Both the position numbers and the translations under genes were made by a program. DNA of 64,000 nt from Viola odorata (lineage: Eukaryota; Streptophyta; Magnoliopsida; Malpighiales; Violaceae): assembly GCA_963691705.1 (NCBI GenBank), contig OY829545.1, positions 57,390,192-57,454,191 on the forward strand. Reading direction: 5' to 3'. The notes below the pieces were generated by a model. It did not search any database. It saw nothing but the letters and a program-made list of their open reading frames with translations, and was not told the origin of the DNA. This document shows, piece after piece, positions 23,955-34,829 of this stretch; within the stretch, counting starts at the first letter, position 1; each line of letters starts with the position of its first letter.

Positions 23955-26401
23955 TGTCTCGCCACAACCATTCTATTATCAAAGTCGCTAATCACCGAGG
24001 AAGCCGAATTAAACTCCGCACTGTCCCATTACCGGGTTACCCTACCAAAGGGTCACCGAGTGCTGGTGGCCGGAGAGGATTCTGTACACGAAGATGTTTC
24101 AGTATGGGTTCAAGATTCCTCTTCACGAAATGGTGCGGGACCTACTGTTGTCTTACAATCTGAACCCTGCACAGATTTCAGTACCCTCTTGGAGCCTTAT
24201 TTACGCCTTCATCAGGATCTGTGAGATATACGACGTTACTCCGATAGTTAAACTGTTTCGGTTCTTCTTTAATCTGTACATCCGGAGAGGTTTGATGTCG
24301 TTCTCTCCTCACTGGCAAGTGGAAGAAATTCCCAGAACTTCCAAAGGATTGAGTCATCAGTTCATAATCGGAAGAATAATTTCTTCGTGGTAGACCTACC
24401 AGAAACCACTTGGCGACCGAATTTCAACTGGTCTATTACCGAGAAAGACTGGTCTTGTCCACAGGTTTTGAGTGTGGAAGAGACGACCCAGATTGGCAAG
24501 TTGAAAAAGATACCAACCCGCTTTCACACGAAGAATTTGGTTGTTGGATATCCTTTGAAAGAGTGTCGTGTTGGTAAGTTTCCAAATTTTATTTACCTTG
24601 GATCATATTTTTCTGACTCTGATACTATTTTACTTTTTGCAGAAGTATCGGAGGATTGGCTACCAGATTGCTTAAGGCGAGCCGTTCAACGACAAGTTAT
24701 TCCTTAACCCACAACCAAGGGAGTTACCAGTACCAAGCGTCAACCTCCTGTTAAGAAGAAAGTTACCGGTATAAAATAGGTTAAAAATGCTCCTCCGATA
24801 CTGGTTATTCCTAAAAGCGCTGGTTCAAGCTCCACTGGCATAGAGGTTGCTGAGATAAACCGCGTTATGGACGGTGATATTGCGGCAGAGTTTGATCCAG
24901 AGGTCACTGCTCAGCTTGATCCAGAAATTAACTCGCCTACTCAGCCCCTCAGAGCCGCTACTCCTACTTCCTCCGACGAGATGTCGATTCATTCCCTAGT
25001 TTCGAGAGGATTCCGGATGAAAAGAAAGATGCTTGAAGAGGGTGACCCATCAATGGAAGTCATTTGTATGCTTCCTACTGGTAATATGAACTTTACCCCA
25101 CTGCCTGATGTTGATCCCGTTACCCCTGTTGATAATATCCTAGTAATGGAAGATCCACCAGTTTAATTTCCTACTACCGTAATATTCCTGATCCTTCTCC
25201 TGCTGATGCGATTATTACTAAGTCTCCCATTGCTACTCTGTCCCCTACCGTCAATGTTACTATTTTTGAGGTTTCTGCTACTGTTGAGCTATCTCCTCCT
25301 GCTCCAAATGCTTCAGCACCTTCCACTGACGATCCATTTGGCCTTGACCCCATCGTTTCTGCATGCACTATAGGGCCTCCCGTTTCCTCAACTAGTGACC
25401 CCACTCTCCACCGTATGCATTTTTTCTAAGGACCGGTACCACCTCATGCCACTATATCCAACGTCACCCTTTCATTTCCAACAAACCTCACCGTTAACCT
25501 TTCCGACCAAGGTCCCAGCGACGCCCCTACTTATTAGATAGATCTGAGGGACTTTGGCTATGACGGTTGTCGTACCTTTGGAATGGTTAAGCCCAGCTGT
25601 CAGGATATCCAAATGGGGAGATTGATGTCTGAGGTAGTAACGAGCTCGGCAGATAGAGCGAGGTTTAGAAGTATGCCTTTTAGCACCTAGTTCGATCATC
25701 TCTGGAGCTCCTTGTACAACTCCATGGTTCAAGCTCAATACTTATACGAGACTGTTGCTATCCGTAACAATACACATGTCAGTGCTTTTGACAAGATGTA
25801 CAAGGATAATAGTGTAATGCACGCCAAGCTTACTGAAGTCTCTGATCTTCAACAGAAAACTAGCGATGCTTTGGATCAGAGTCAGGCTGAGTTAATAGAG
25901 GCCAAGCGGGAAAAGGAGTTACTAACGATATCTGTTAACCAACTAGGTAAGGAGAAAGAAGATCTAGCTGCCACTGTTGAAAGGTTGATTCAAGAATTGG
26001 CTGCGGAGAAGGAATTGGTTGCAACGTTAAGCCAAGAGCTTGTTGTCCAGAAGGTATCGGCTGCAATATTGGATGAAGAACTCAACCTTGCCAGAAAAGA
26101 CCTTGAGGACAAACAAAGAGTACTTGATGTTGTCCCGGTACGGATAGATAACTGGCTTAACCACACCCTGGATGTCATTATTGGAGGTTTCATGGACTAT
26201 TATGGTCCAATAAACTTCTATCCGCGTTCGGTTAGTCCTTATGTTGATTGTCGGGTTCAATCTTTGAGAAAGGAAGACTTCACCGTAGAATCTGACATAG
26301 AGATGGCTAAATATGAAGAATCCGACAACCCTCTATTAGCCAAAGACCCTCCCGTACTAGAAGAGCCTCCTGCGCAACCTCTTTCTCCCCCAACCGAATA
26401 A
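23955..26401 (+). pseudogene. Antisense ORF protein of Tat-like element (Transposase_28-type), broken
   Basis: Begins at ATG 23954/5 with a basic N terminus. The conserved domain (about 24094-24570, different frames) has LLSYNLNPAQISVPSWSLIY and later WFFVDLPETTW, matching the Pfam family called putative gypsy-type transposon (Transposase_28). GTAAGT (about 24573) and TTTTTGCAG (24642) look like a real intron. Later parts are an acidic/proline linker (24867-25160) and a long coiled coil (25712-26130) with a Pro-rich tail ending at 26401. Frameshifts near 24090, 24390 and 24700 and stops (for example 25166) break it. It is read opposite to gag-pol. Its role in the element is unknown. Confidence 0.7.
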
Positions 26402-27540
26402 TTGATTGATAAAAACTCTTTTTTCTGTTCTGTATATGTTTAATGAACCCTTTTTCATAACTTGGATGATATTCTGTTAATGTTTTCATTCTGCTAGTCA
26501 CTTTCCACCAACTATCTTTTACTCTGTATCTTAAACTGTTTGTGGTTGAGGACGATAATGTGATAAAGACAAACATGACCTTCAAACTTGCCAACAACAT
26601 AATCTTGTCCAAGTAATTTATCAATATTTTAAAAAATATGATGGTATAATGGTAATACTCCGAACGAAAAATGAAGACGAAAAAGAACATCAATGACACG
26701 TTACCATTTCGGCATATTTACCAGATGACATCTATGTCCACTTTCTCATTCCTTCCAAGTATTAGTGCATCCAAGTAATCGTCTAGATGACACAATAGAA
26801 TGCACATACTTAAGTCGTGCCACTGTCTAAAAGTAAGACCGGAATGGGCGTAAGTGATGCAGTTAGCTCACCCAAGCGGCGCTTGAATTACCCAATAGGT
26901 TTACCGAGCTTTCGCTGGTAAAGCATACATCCTTAAGTCATACCATCGTCTGAAAACAAGACCGGAATGGGCTTAAGTGATGCCGTTAGTTCACCCAAGT
27001 AGCGCCTGAATGGCCCAATAGGTTTACCGATTTCACCGGTAAAGCGTAAATACTTAAGTCGTACCATTGTCTGAAAATAAGATTGGAATGGGCTTAAGTG
27101 ATGCCGTTAGCTCACCCAAGCAGCACTTGGATGGCCCAATAGCCAATAAAGTTGTTAGTATCCACTACCATGCATCCATTTGCTATAAAAAAGAAGATGG
27201 GTTGTGGTGGCATACCCGTTAACGACTATACCCGCTGCCATGCATCCGCTTGTTAATAAGACGAAGATGGGTCATAGCAAGATTATTGATTGCTACGTCT
27301 ATTTTGCACACTTGGGTGATGATGGATTGTGGTAGATTGGCCGCGTACCATTCATACATATACCGTCAATATTGCAGTGGGTTGTTGATTGTGTGTGTGT
27401 CATTATCTGCATGGAATAAAGAACACTGGTATGTTTTTTTAACGCTGTTCGGTATGTTAAAGCCTACGTCCATGGTGTTATCATTTATTCAGAGGTTCCA
27501 AATAACACATTCGCCCTTGGATGATATAATTTCAAATTAA
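26402..27540 (-). repeat. Noncoding region with tandem repeats of about 125 bp
   Basis: Three copies at 26810-27150 contain AAGACCGGAATGGGC, GCTCACCCAAGC and CCCAATAGGTTTACCG. Shorter repeats at 27170-27300 contain CCATGCATCC. The same repeats occur inverted at 38265-39020, showing that the two elements are one family. Confidence 0.8.
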
Positions 27541-28760
27541 CAATATTCCAAGAGTTAGACAGAGGGGTACCGTCAAGCTCCTCCGGGTGATAAGCGCCTT
27601 TCCCGATAACTCGAGTTACAAGGTAAGGTCCATCCCAATTCGGGTTGAGTTTTCTCATGCGCTATCCTGCAGCCCTCCTATTGCGCAGCACCAGGTCTCC
27701 TTGACTCGCCGGTTGTGGTACTTGGCCATCTTGCGCTTATAATACAAAGTCTTCATTATAGCTTGCTCCCGCATTTTCGGTAATAGGTCAAATTGTGCCC
27801 GCAACCTGTCTTCATTCAACTCCTCATTGAAATAGGCAACTCGAAGGCTGAGAGCTCCAATCTTTACCTGGGTGACAACTTCAGTTCTTTAAGCCATTGC
27901 AAACGGAGTTTCCCTAGTGCTCATTTTTATCGTCATCTGGTATGCCCACAGAACATACGGTAACTCGTCGACCCATTTCTTCCAAGCTCCTTCCAGATTC
28001 TTCTCGATCCCACTCAGAATGGTCCGATTGGCCACCTCTGTCTGCCCGTTTGTCTATGGATGGGCCACTGACCAGGATCTCTACTCAATTGCCAACTCCT
28101 GACATCTCTCCTGAAAGTAAGCATTGTAAACTGTGCCCCATTATCACTAACAAGGATCCATGGCAGACCAAACCGCATGATTACTTGGTGTTTGAAAAAA
28201 ATCCACACCTTCTCTGCCGTTATTATAGGAATGGCCTTTGCCTCAGCCCACTTTGTGAAGTAATCTATGGCGATGATGACAAACTTGAGCTGAGATCGAG
28301 CTTTCGGAAATGGCCCCAGAATGTCAATTCCCCACTGGGTAAACGGGCGTGGATTGATCATCGCTATTATCTCTGTAGCAGGCTATCGAGGAATTTTTGC
28401 AAATTCCTGACACTTCTTACATGTCCGTACAAAATTATCACAATCTCTCTGCATGGTGGGCTAGTAAAACCCGGTATGAAGGACTTGTGCTACCATGGTT
28501 CCTCCCAAAACATGCATCTTGGAGGGTATAGTGACCTTCAGCCTCTAATATATATCTAGCAGTTGGATGGGAAAAACAACGACGGATGAGTTCTCCATCG
28601 TACAAAGAGCACCTATCAGCCCGTTTGAGAACTTTCTTCTTTTCAGCTACATCTTCAGGTAATGTGCCATGCTTAAGATAGTTAATGATTGGAATCCGTT
28701 AATCATTTGCTGCTTCCTCCACCCAAAAAGCAAGCTACTCCTCTATGAATGAGGGCGTAA
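27540..28760 (-). pseudogene. Integrase and end of RNase H, broken
   Basis: Reads leftwards. It holds the region between RNase H and integrase (KKKVLKRADRCSLYDGELIR), then the integrase zinc-finger area, then the catalytic core GIDILGPFPKA, FTKWAEAKAIPIITAEKVW, VSDNGAQF (first and second acidic residues visible). A stop near 28390 and frameshifts near 28110 and 28450 inactivate it. Integrase inserts the cDNA into the host genome; this copy cannot. It is highly similar to the integrase at 37260-37800. Confidence 0.85.
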
Positions 28761-28999
28761 GGACCTCCTCAACAAGAACATCTGTTGGCATAACGACACT
28801 AGGATCTGCTGCTTTCTATAACCACCAGGATCTCCACCTTGGGAATCAGTAATGAGGTGGACTTATAATCTGTCTTCCTTCCCTGATGGGAATTTGTTCT
28901 TATCATTGGCTGCCTGGAAGAATACTCCCTCTAGTTCCTCTATTGGGGGTTGACTTCCCCTGTCGTCTTTTGCGATGCGGGTTCCTTCTGTTTCTTTCG

Positions 29000-30222
29000 T
29001 TAGAAGTCTGCCTCCTCCATCCTGGCGTAGTTGTTTGCCTTGATTCGTAGAAGGTCCAATGTTAGTGGCTGATCTGCTACCAACGTATCCTCTAGCTTGT
29101 CAAACTCACAGTTCCTCTTTAAGGACTCTGTCGCAATCTCCACGGTAACATCTACCGTAACAGCCATCTCTAGGTTGAACTGGTCTAGGTATACTTTGAT
29201 CGATTCCCCTGATTTCCGGCTTATGTCGAATAGGTTCGTTGATAATTTCTTCAATGGAATGGACGTACTGAATCTACTCTGGAACCTTTCTTTCAGCTGG
29301 GTAAAGATGTCCACTGACTGAGCCGGTAATCCATCAAACCATAACTGTGTAATCCCAGTAAGGGTGAGGATAAAAATGACACAAAGCTTTATCCCTTCGC
29401 GTCTGCAACTTAACAAAGTCCCTTACCCGAATGACACAGGCTACGGGATCTTTGGTTTCGTCATACACGTCAGACGAAATTTTGATCTGCCTGCTGACTT
29501 GATGCCTCCGCACCCGATAAGTAAAAGGATGCCTTGGGTCATCATCTCGCTCCCTCCGGTGGACTGATGATACGGATTGAGAATCTCCAAAATCTTCCAC
29601 TGGCGGGTCCCTCTGGTAATCTTCATGTCGACAATTCCTGACAGGTTGTTGTACTGTTAGGGACCTTTCTCTGCTCCTCTTCCCGTTAAACCGTCTTTCA
29701 AGTTGATAGGATGGACCCCTCTGAACACTTATTTCCAGCTGACGGTATGGGCCTCCCTGAGACGCCACTATGGTTGACGTAAATAGTGGTGGTGGAGGAA
29801 ATACGTTGACTGTCGGCTGAGGAGGCAGCTGGCTCCTCGAAAGAGTTGGGTTACCCTGTGGTGGGAGTGGTGGTGGAATGGCCTGAGATGCCACTATGGC
29901 TGACGTAAACAGTGGTGGTGGAGGAAATACGTTGACTGCCGGCTGAGGAACAAAGTTGACCAGCATGGCCATGATGTCATCCATTCTTTGGTGCAACACA
30001 ATGATGGATTCAGCTATCAGCGAAGGCACTGCACTGATCGTGCTTGGTCCAGGACAGGAGGAATTTGGCGTAACCGGGAAACTAATTTCCAGCTAGAGGA
30101 AGTCTAGGTGACGGTACACCTGATTCATCATAGGGGGTTACATGCGTTACTAAGGTTGGAATGACAGAAATGTCGCATGTGGTTTGGGGTTGGGTTGAAG
30201 AGGTATTCTGGTCAGAAGCCAT
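29000..30222 (-). pseudogene. gag of the Tat-like element, frameshifted
   Basis: Starts MASDQNTSSTQPQ at 30222 next to the primer site. Contains Pro-rich tandem segments (VNVFPPPPLFTSAIVASQ twice), then the gag capsid domain: YDETKDPVACVIRVRDF, ITQLWFDGLPAQSVDIFTQL, RFSTSIPLKKLSTNLFDI, ESIKVYLDQFNLE. There is a frameshift around 29340-29420 and a stop near 30030. No zinc knuckle or protease is seen before the sequence jumps to the RNase H/integrase part. Confidence 0.85.
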
Positions 30223-30298
30223 TTTCAGCAGTTGATATTAAGGGGATAAAAAAATGAAGAGTTTGGATATCAAGGCAATCTCACTCAATAATCCAAAG

Positions 30299-30319
30299 CT
30301 CTCAATGAAAGCACCAAAA
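30299..30319 (-). other. Primer-binding site of the Tat-like element
   Basis: On the minus strand, TTTTGGTGCTTTCATTGAG follows the LTR end ATCA directly. I did not identify the tRNA. Confidence 0.6.
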
Positions 30320-30888
30320 TGATATTCCTCGATAGGGGGTGAGGAGTTTAGAGTAATCTTGACTGCTGACGTAGGCCTTTCAATGCTCACGTGTCATCTG
30401 CAAAGCGCCAGAGGGATTCTCTAGCGTAGACACTCCGAGTGCAAGTGAAAGAGAGTATAGTGTGAATGTCTTAGCCTGTGTATGCGTGCCCGCCTAAACC
30501 ATGCGTGGGAGAGATATTTATATTCCCACTTTAAGCGGTTACTCAGGTGCTTTAAGGAGTATTAAATGCCCTTAATGGCGCATTTATGTCCACAAGTGGC
30601 GCCCCGGGGAAATGGGTATTTATACCTCTACCCAGCACAGTTCCGGTCTGGACATTAAATGACATTGATTGCGTAATTAATACATGTACCGATACCTTAC
30701 CAATATCTTCCTGTTATCTCCTCCCGGTAATAAGCATACCTACCGGGTCCAGTACTCCAAATAACGTACCATCAAAGTTACTGTCTGCTTCTTACTAGGC
30801 TTGTCCACGTGGCCTTAGTCAACAATGACCAAATCAAAGGTCCCATGAAATGACCAAAATACCTTTAGCATTTCTCTATGTATTATCA
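30320..30888 (-). repeat. 5' LTR of the pol-deleted Tat-like element
   Basis: Partner of 21163-21754, with the same TGATATTCC and TATTATCA ends. The internal end (minus strand) holds the GTCGGAG/CTACGCCGG phrase shared with LTRs near 34680 and 55260. Confidence 0.92.
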
Positions 30889-31019
30889 CCAAAGATTGAA
30901 TTATTGATTGAGAGGTTATTGGTTTGCAGTGGATACCAAAGTTAGATGTACTAAATTATATGCAGTCATCTCATTTCAACTTTGATTGTGTTGCTTCTAT
31001 TATGTTGATGCTACTTTGC

Positions 31020-31227
31020 CAGTTGAGAGGTGCAGTGGTGGTGGCGGTAGTTTGGTGTAGTGGTGGTGTTGGATGGAGAGTGAGAGGGTGAGATGAGAGT
31101 GATGGTTGAAGAGTGAGAGGGTGAGAGGATGATGAAATTGACGATGGAGATGAGCAAATGACATGGACACGCCACGTCATTTTGCTAGTCTATTCCGGCA
31201 GACAATTCTGCTGGTTTAACATTACTC
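31020..31227 (-). repeat. Right TIR of the MULE
   Basis: Inverted match to 19066-19272. Followed by TTTTAAAAA (31228-31236), the second TSD copy. Confidence 0.9.
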
Positions 31228-31236
31228 TTTTAAAAA

Positions 31237-31546
31237 ATATTAAGTTTAATTTGTCTAAATGTAACTATAGTTGTCGTAATTCAAGATTTAGTAAGCTATA
31301 TGGTCTTTTTTTTTTAAATTTGTTCTATTTATTTTAAAAAACAAACTATTATTTTATGTATAATTGTTCACTAATTAATAAATCATGGTTGAGAGTCAAT
31401 TAATTAGCATGCTATAGTGTTACCAATTAAATGTGGCATCATCTAAGCCGATAGGGTTGATATAGTGTATAGATTAAAATGAGTTTTTTAAAAGATAAAA
31501 AAATAGCATCATATATTTGACTGTTAAATATGTTTGTTTTCACTTG
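31237..31546. other. AT-rich intergenic DNA
   Basis: Between the MULE and the hAT MITE; nothing recognised. Confidence 0.4.
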
Positions 31547-31554
31547 ATAATTAC

Positions 31555-32397
31555 TAGGGTTCTACAAAAAACCGACCCAACCCGCCTGACCCGTATAACC
31601 GACCTGACCCAACCCGTCAAAAGAACATAACCGCCATAACCACGGGTAATGGTTATATAACCGACCTGTTATAGTTTGGTTGGGTCGGATAGCGGGTTGA
31701 GTTTTTAAAATCCGCTTATAACCGACCCGCCCCACCTATTAACCCTAACTATATAACATGTGAGGCTAACTTAATATTCTACCTTTGCAATTGTAGAACA
31801 CAAGTGGGCTCCCAACCCAACTAATAACGGCAATTTCCTGGGTTTCCTTAATGCGGTTGATTGTTACTGTTTACAAGGATGGAACTCTTCATGTTTGGAA
31901 AATAGGAGTGATTCTCAACCCTAATAGACCTCCAATGTAAGAATTTTTTTTTGAGTCTGCTGGTTAGCTTCTTTTTGCTTCAGCCCCAGGAAAATTTGCA
32001 CCTTGAATTGTCAAATTTGGTGGATCATGGAATGTTTTTTATAAATTTTGATGCTGGCTTCATTGTATTTTAGATTTTTTTTTCATGGAATGGTATTTGA
32101 AAATTTCCCCATTACTACTCTAAGTTTGCGAGATAGGTTAGAAGAGTGGAGGATTGATTTTAATCTACATTGTGTTTGCCTTATGATATGTGTTCAGTTC
32201 CTAGAAGTGGGACCGAAATTGGGAAATTCCTATAACCGCCTATAACTGCCAACCCGCGGTTAACTGCCTATAACCGCTCAACCCGTCAACTGGCGGTCAT
32301 AGGTGGATAACTGACCCAACCCGGCCCGCTAAATATTAGGCAGATTGGTGCTGGTTATGAGCCATAACCGGCCCAACTCGACCCATGTACAACCCTA
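31555..32397. mobile_element. Non-autonomous hAT-type element (MITE-like, 843 bp)
   Basis: Ends TAGGGTTCTAC and GTACAACCCTA (11-bp TIR, one mismatch), with an exact 8-bp duplication ATAATTAC at 31547-31554 and 32398-32405. Subterminal DNA at both ends is rich in ACCCAACCCG and AACCGCC repeats in opposite orientations. The centre (31750-32220) has no transposase. An 8-bp TSD and TAGGG-type ends indicate the hAT superfamily. Confidence 0.88.
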
Positions 32398-32405
32398 ATA
32401 ATTAC

Positions 32406-34146
32406 AACTAATAATTGAGACAAAAAAAATTAATTCGAATAGAGAGATGTGATTACTACTTTACTATTTTTATTGATTAAAGTCTACTGCGATGGATGTG
32501 TTACACAATCTATTTATAATGTTGATGTTTGTGTAAGTGATATTTATAGTGTTATATAGACGTGGTTGCAATACTTACATTTATGTAATCGAGATTAAGT
32601 TATCCTACTAAAATCAACACCAAAATATTTTCCTAAACAAACTATTTACAATGCTTTTAAAAATGAATCATGGGAAGTCTTTTAGCTTTGCACGAGGTTT
32701 GTGTCACGTCATCCGCACATTGCCTTGGCCTAAGTAGATGAGCATCGAGGCTTAATCACTCACACATTTGCATCAACAAAGGGGAAGACATGTACGCACA
32801 CATGGGTTTTGAATTATTCTAAACTTCTCTTATATACAGTAGAGAGTTGTGTGGATATTTTCGGAAAGATTCTACAAAGAGTCTAAATGTATACTGAGTT
32901 CTAAGATAGTGCTAGAGAACGTTGGATTAAGAGTATTTTGATATTTTTTTTTTAAAAAGCGGTTCAATTAAGTTCTCGTTCAAATAAAGGAAATATGACT
33001 GCTTTATCCCGATTAAACCTCTGACTCTTGATCCTTTCTCCTAACTAGGTTTATATAACCAGGTCAAATTTTACAACCTTAATAAAGAAGCATTGCATGC
33101 CACTTTCAAGTTAGTAAAAGTACGTTGAGTGCCACTTTCTGTAATAACGGGCATCAAAAAATATTTCGTAGAGGGGAACAAAGTTTTAAGAAAACCCAAT
33201 AGTTTGCTAGTGTAACAAAGTAAGAGTGCGAACCAATTTTTAGTAGGAACTGTAACAAACCATTGTCAACTAATAGGGAAAAAGTTGTATATAAGCCTTT
33301 GCCCTTGTGTCAAGTGTTAGGATGCACTAAAACTGGTCGTAGGATCCACTACTAACATTGATTATGTTGGATCTCAAATTAAATTTTGAACCTCACTTCT
33401 ATCTATAAAAAGAAGAAGGATGCACTACCACATTCGCATTTGGGTTAGTTGAGCCTACATATCTATTTTAAGGTTTAGGGTTTAGAAGGTAATTAAAATG
33501 TAATGATCTTTAAAGTCATTCATTTGAATTTTTTAATCCAAAATATTGTTATATAAATTAGTACTACTAATTCATAACATTAAAATTGTAAATACATAAA
33601 ATTTATCTTTTAAAAAAAAAAATTATATGCACTAATTTTTTTAAAGTAAGTTACTACGTTTTATGTCAATATTTTAAATATTTTAAATAAATTTATATTT
33701 TTAAAAAAATATTTTTATTTTTTAATACAAATAAGCAGCATTTCATTTTCAAAGTATATTTTCTCATGTTTTTCAAATGGAGTTAACTTATAATTAAAAA
33801 AATACTTCTTTTAAAAAATTAGTAGTTTAAAGCAGACACACCAGAGAGCCTAAAGTTGCTTTTACCTGCTTAATTTTAAAACAAATTAGCTAAAAATGGG
33901 AACCAAACACGCACTAAATCTCCCTTAGTTAGGTTGGTTAAGAATTCCAAGATTGCTTTTGGAACCTCATTTTTTCGGTGACTTTATGCTCCATATGGTT
34001 AGGGAAAAACTCGATAGTCATTGATGTAAGAGCTTCAACGAGGAAAGGATATTGTGCATGACTTTTTTAGGTTGGTCTTATGGATTAAGGCATGCGTGCC
34101 TCGCTTTCCTTGCTTTGCTTACGAAATATTTTCCTCAACTACTTGC
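32406..34146. other. Intergenic DNA, nothing assigned
   Basis: AT-rich, with no open frame resembling a known protein. No 5' part of the P450 found at 55381 was seen here. Confidence 0.4.
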
Positions 34147-34760
34147 GATAACATAATTCACCACTATGGGGGTATCATTGTCATTTCTAGTCCAGCATGA
34201 TCTAGCAGAGACCTAGAAGAGCCTACCGATTAGCAACGAGTAAGCAGAGTTACTTGATTCCCCGGTACCGGTAACACTTTATTGCATTCTCCTTTCTTTA
34301 CTTATTGAATAGTTAATAGATAAACGGTAGCCTTTGAACAACCTGGTAACCCTAAGATGGTAGTTATCATTAAGCCAACAACTCAACATTAAATAGATTT
34401 GATATTGTTCCTAGAGCAACTAAAAGACCTGCAACGCCACCTAACACTGTCTAACAGTCCCATAAGTCAAAAATACTGAAGTGTCCACTCCAAATCGACT
34501 CTTTGGAGGGGTTATAAATACTTCCACATTTACTTCTCTAATCATGCATTAAACACTAGACCAAACTCTTAGCCTAGAGTAATTGCTGAGCTTATTGGCT
34601 TTTACTTTGTCGCACTAGTAGCTACCCCTACCGTCCCATTATATGTCTGATACCTTACTTGACTATTTACTGACTTGATAGTCGGAGCTTTTACGCCGGA
34701 GGCACTCTCTAGCACTTTGTGTAGGTTACCAGGCAACAACTTGGAACCCTTACAGACATG
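34147..34760 (+). repeat. LTR-like sequence, Tat-like family
   Basis: TGCGATAACATAA at the start, a TATAAATA near 34513 and ACTTGATAGTCGGAGC with TTACGCCGGAGG near 34675, the same phrases in the same order as the LTRs at 30320-30888 (inverted) and 54882-55380. Ends are approximate. Confidence 0.55.
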
Positions 34761-34829
34761 TGGCTAGGAGTGGATTACAGATTTACCCCTACCTAGTTTG
34801 ATATGTTATCAACTTCTATTCTTTTTTGG

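Larger units (their letters stand above)
21163..30888 (-). mobile_element. Tat-like Ty3/gypsy element with antisense ORF, pol-deleted
   Basis: LTRs of 592 bp (21163-21754) and 569 bp (30320-30888) start and end TGAT/ATCA, with CCAAA duplicated at 21158-21162 and 30889-30893. On the minus strand the order is 5' LTR, primer site, gag (30222-about 29000), RNase H/integrase remnant (about 28750-27540), tandem repeats (27300-26790), an antisense ORF (23955-26401, +) and 3' LTR. Protease and reverse transcriptase are missing between gag and the RNase H end. Gag-pol followed by an antisense ORF is the known plan of Tat-lineage elements. It sits inside the MULE, so it is younger than the MULE. Confidence 0.9.
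19066..31227 (+). mobile_element. Mutator-like element (MULE) with FAR1-related fragment and nested retroelement
   Basis: TIRs of about 205 bp begin GAGTAATGTTAAACC at 19066 and end, inverted, at 31227. The 9-bp duplication TTTTAAAAA lies at 19057-19065 and 31228-31236. Long TIRs and a 9-bp TSD define a MULE. Without the nested LTR element (21163-30888 plus one CCAAA) the MULE is about 2.4 kb. It contains a FAR1-type C-terminal fragment but no complete transposase, so it would be non-autonomous. Confidence 0.9.
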
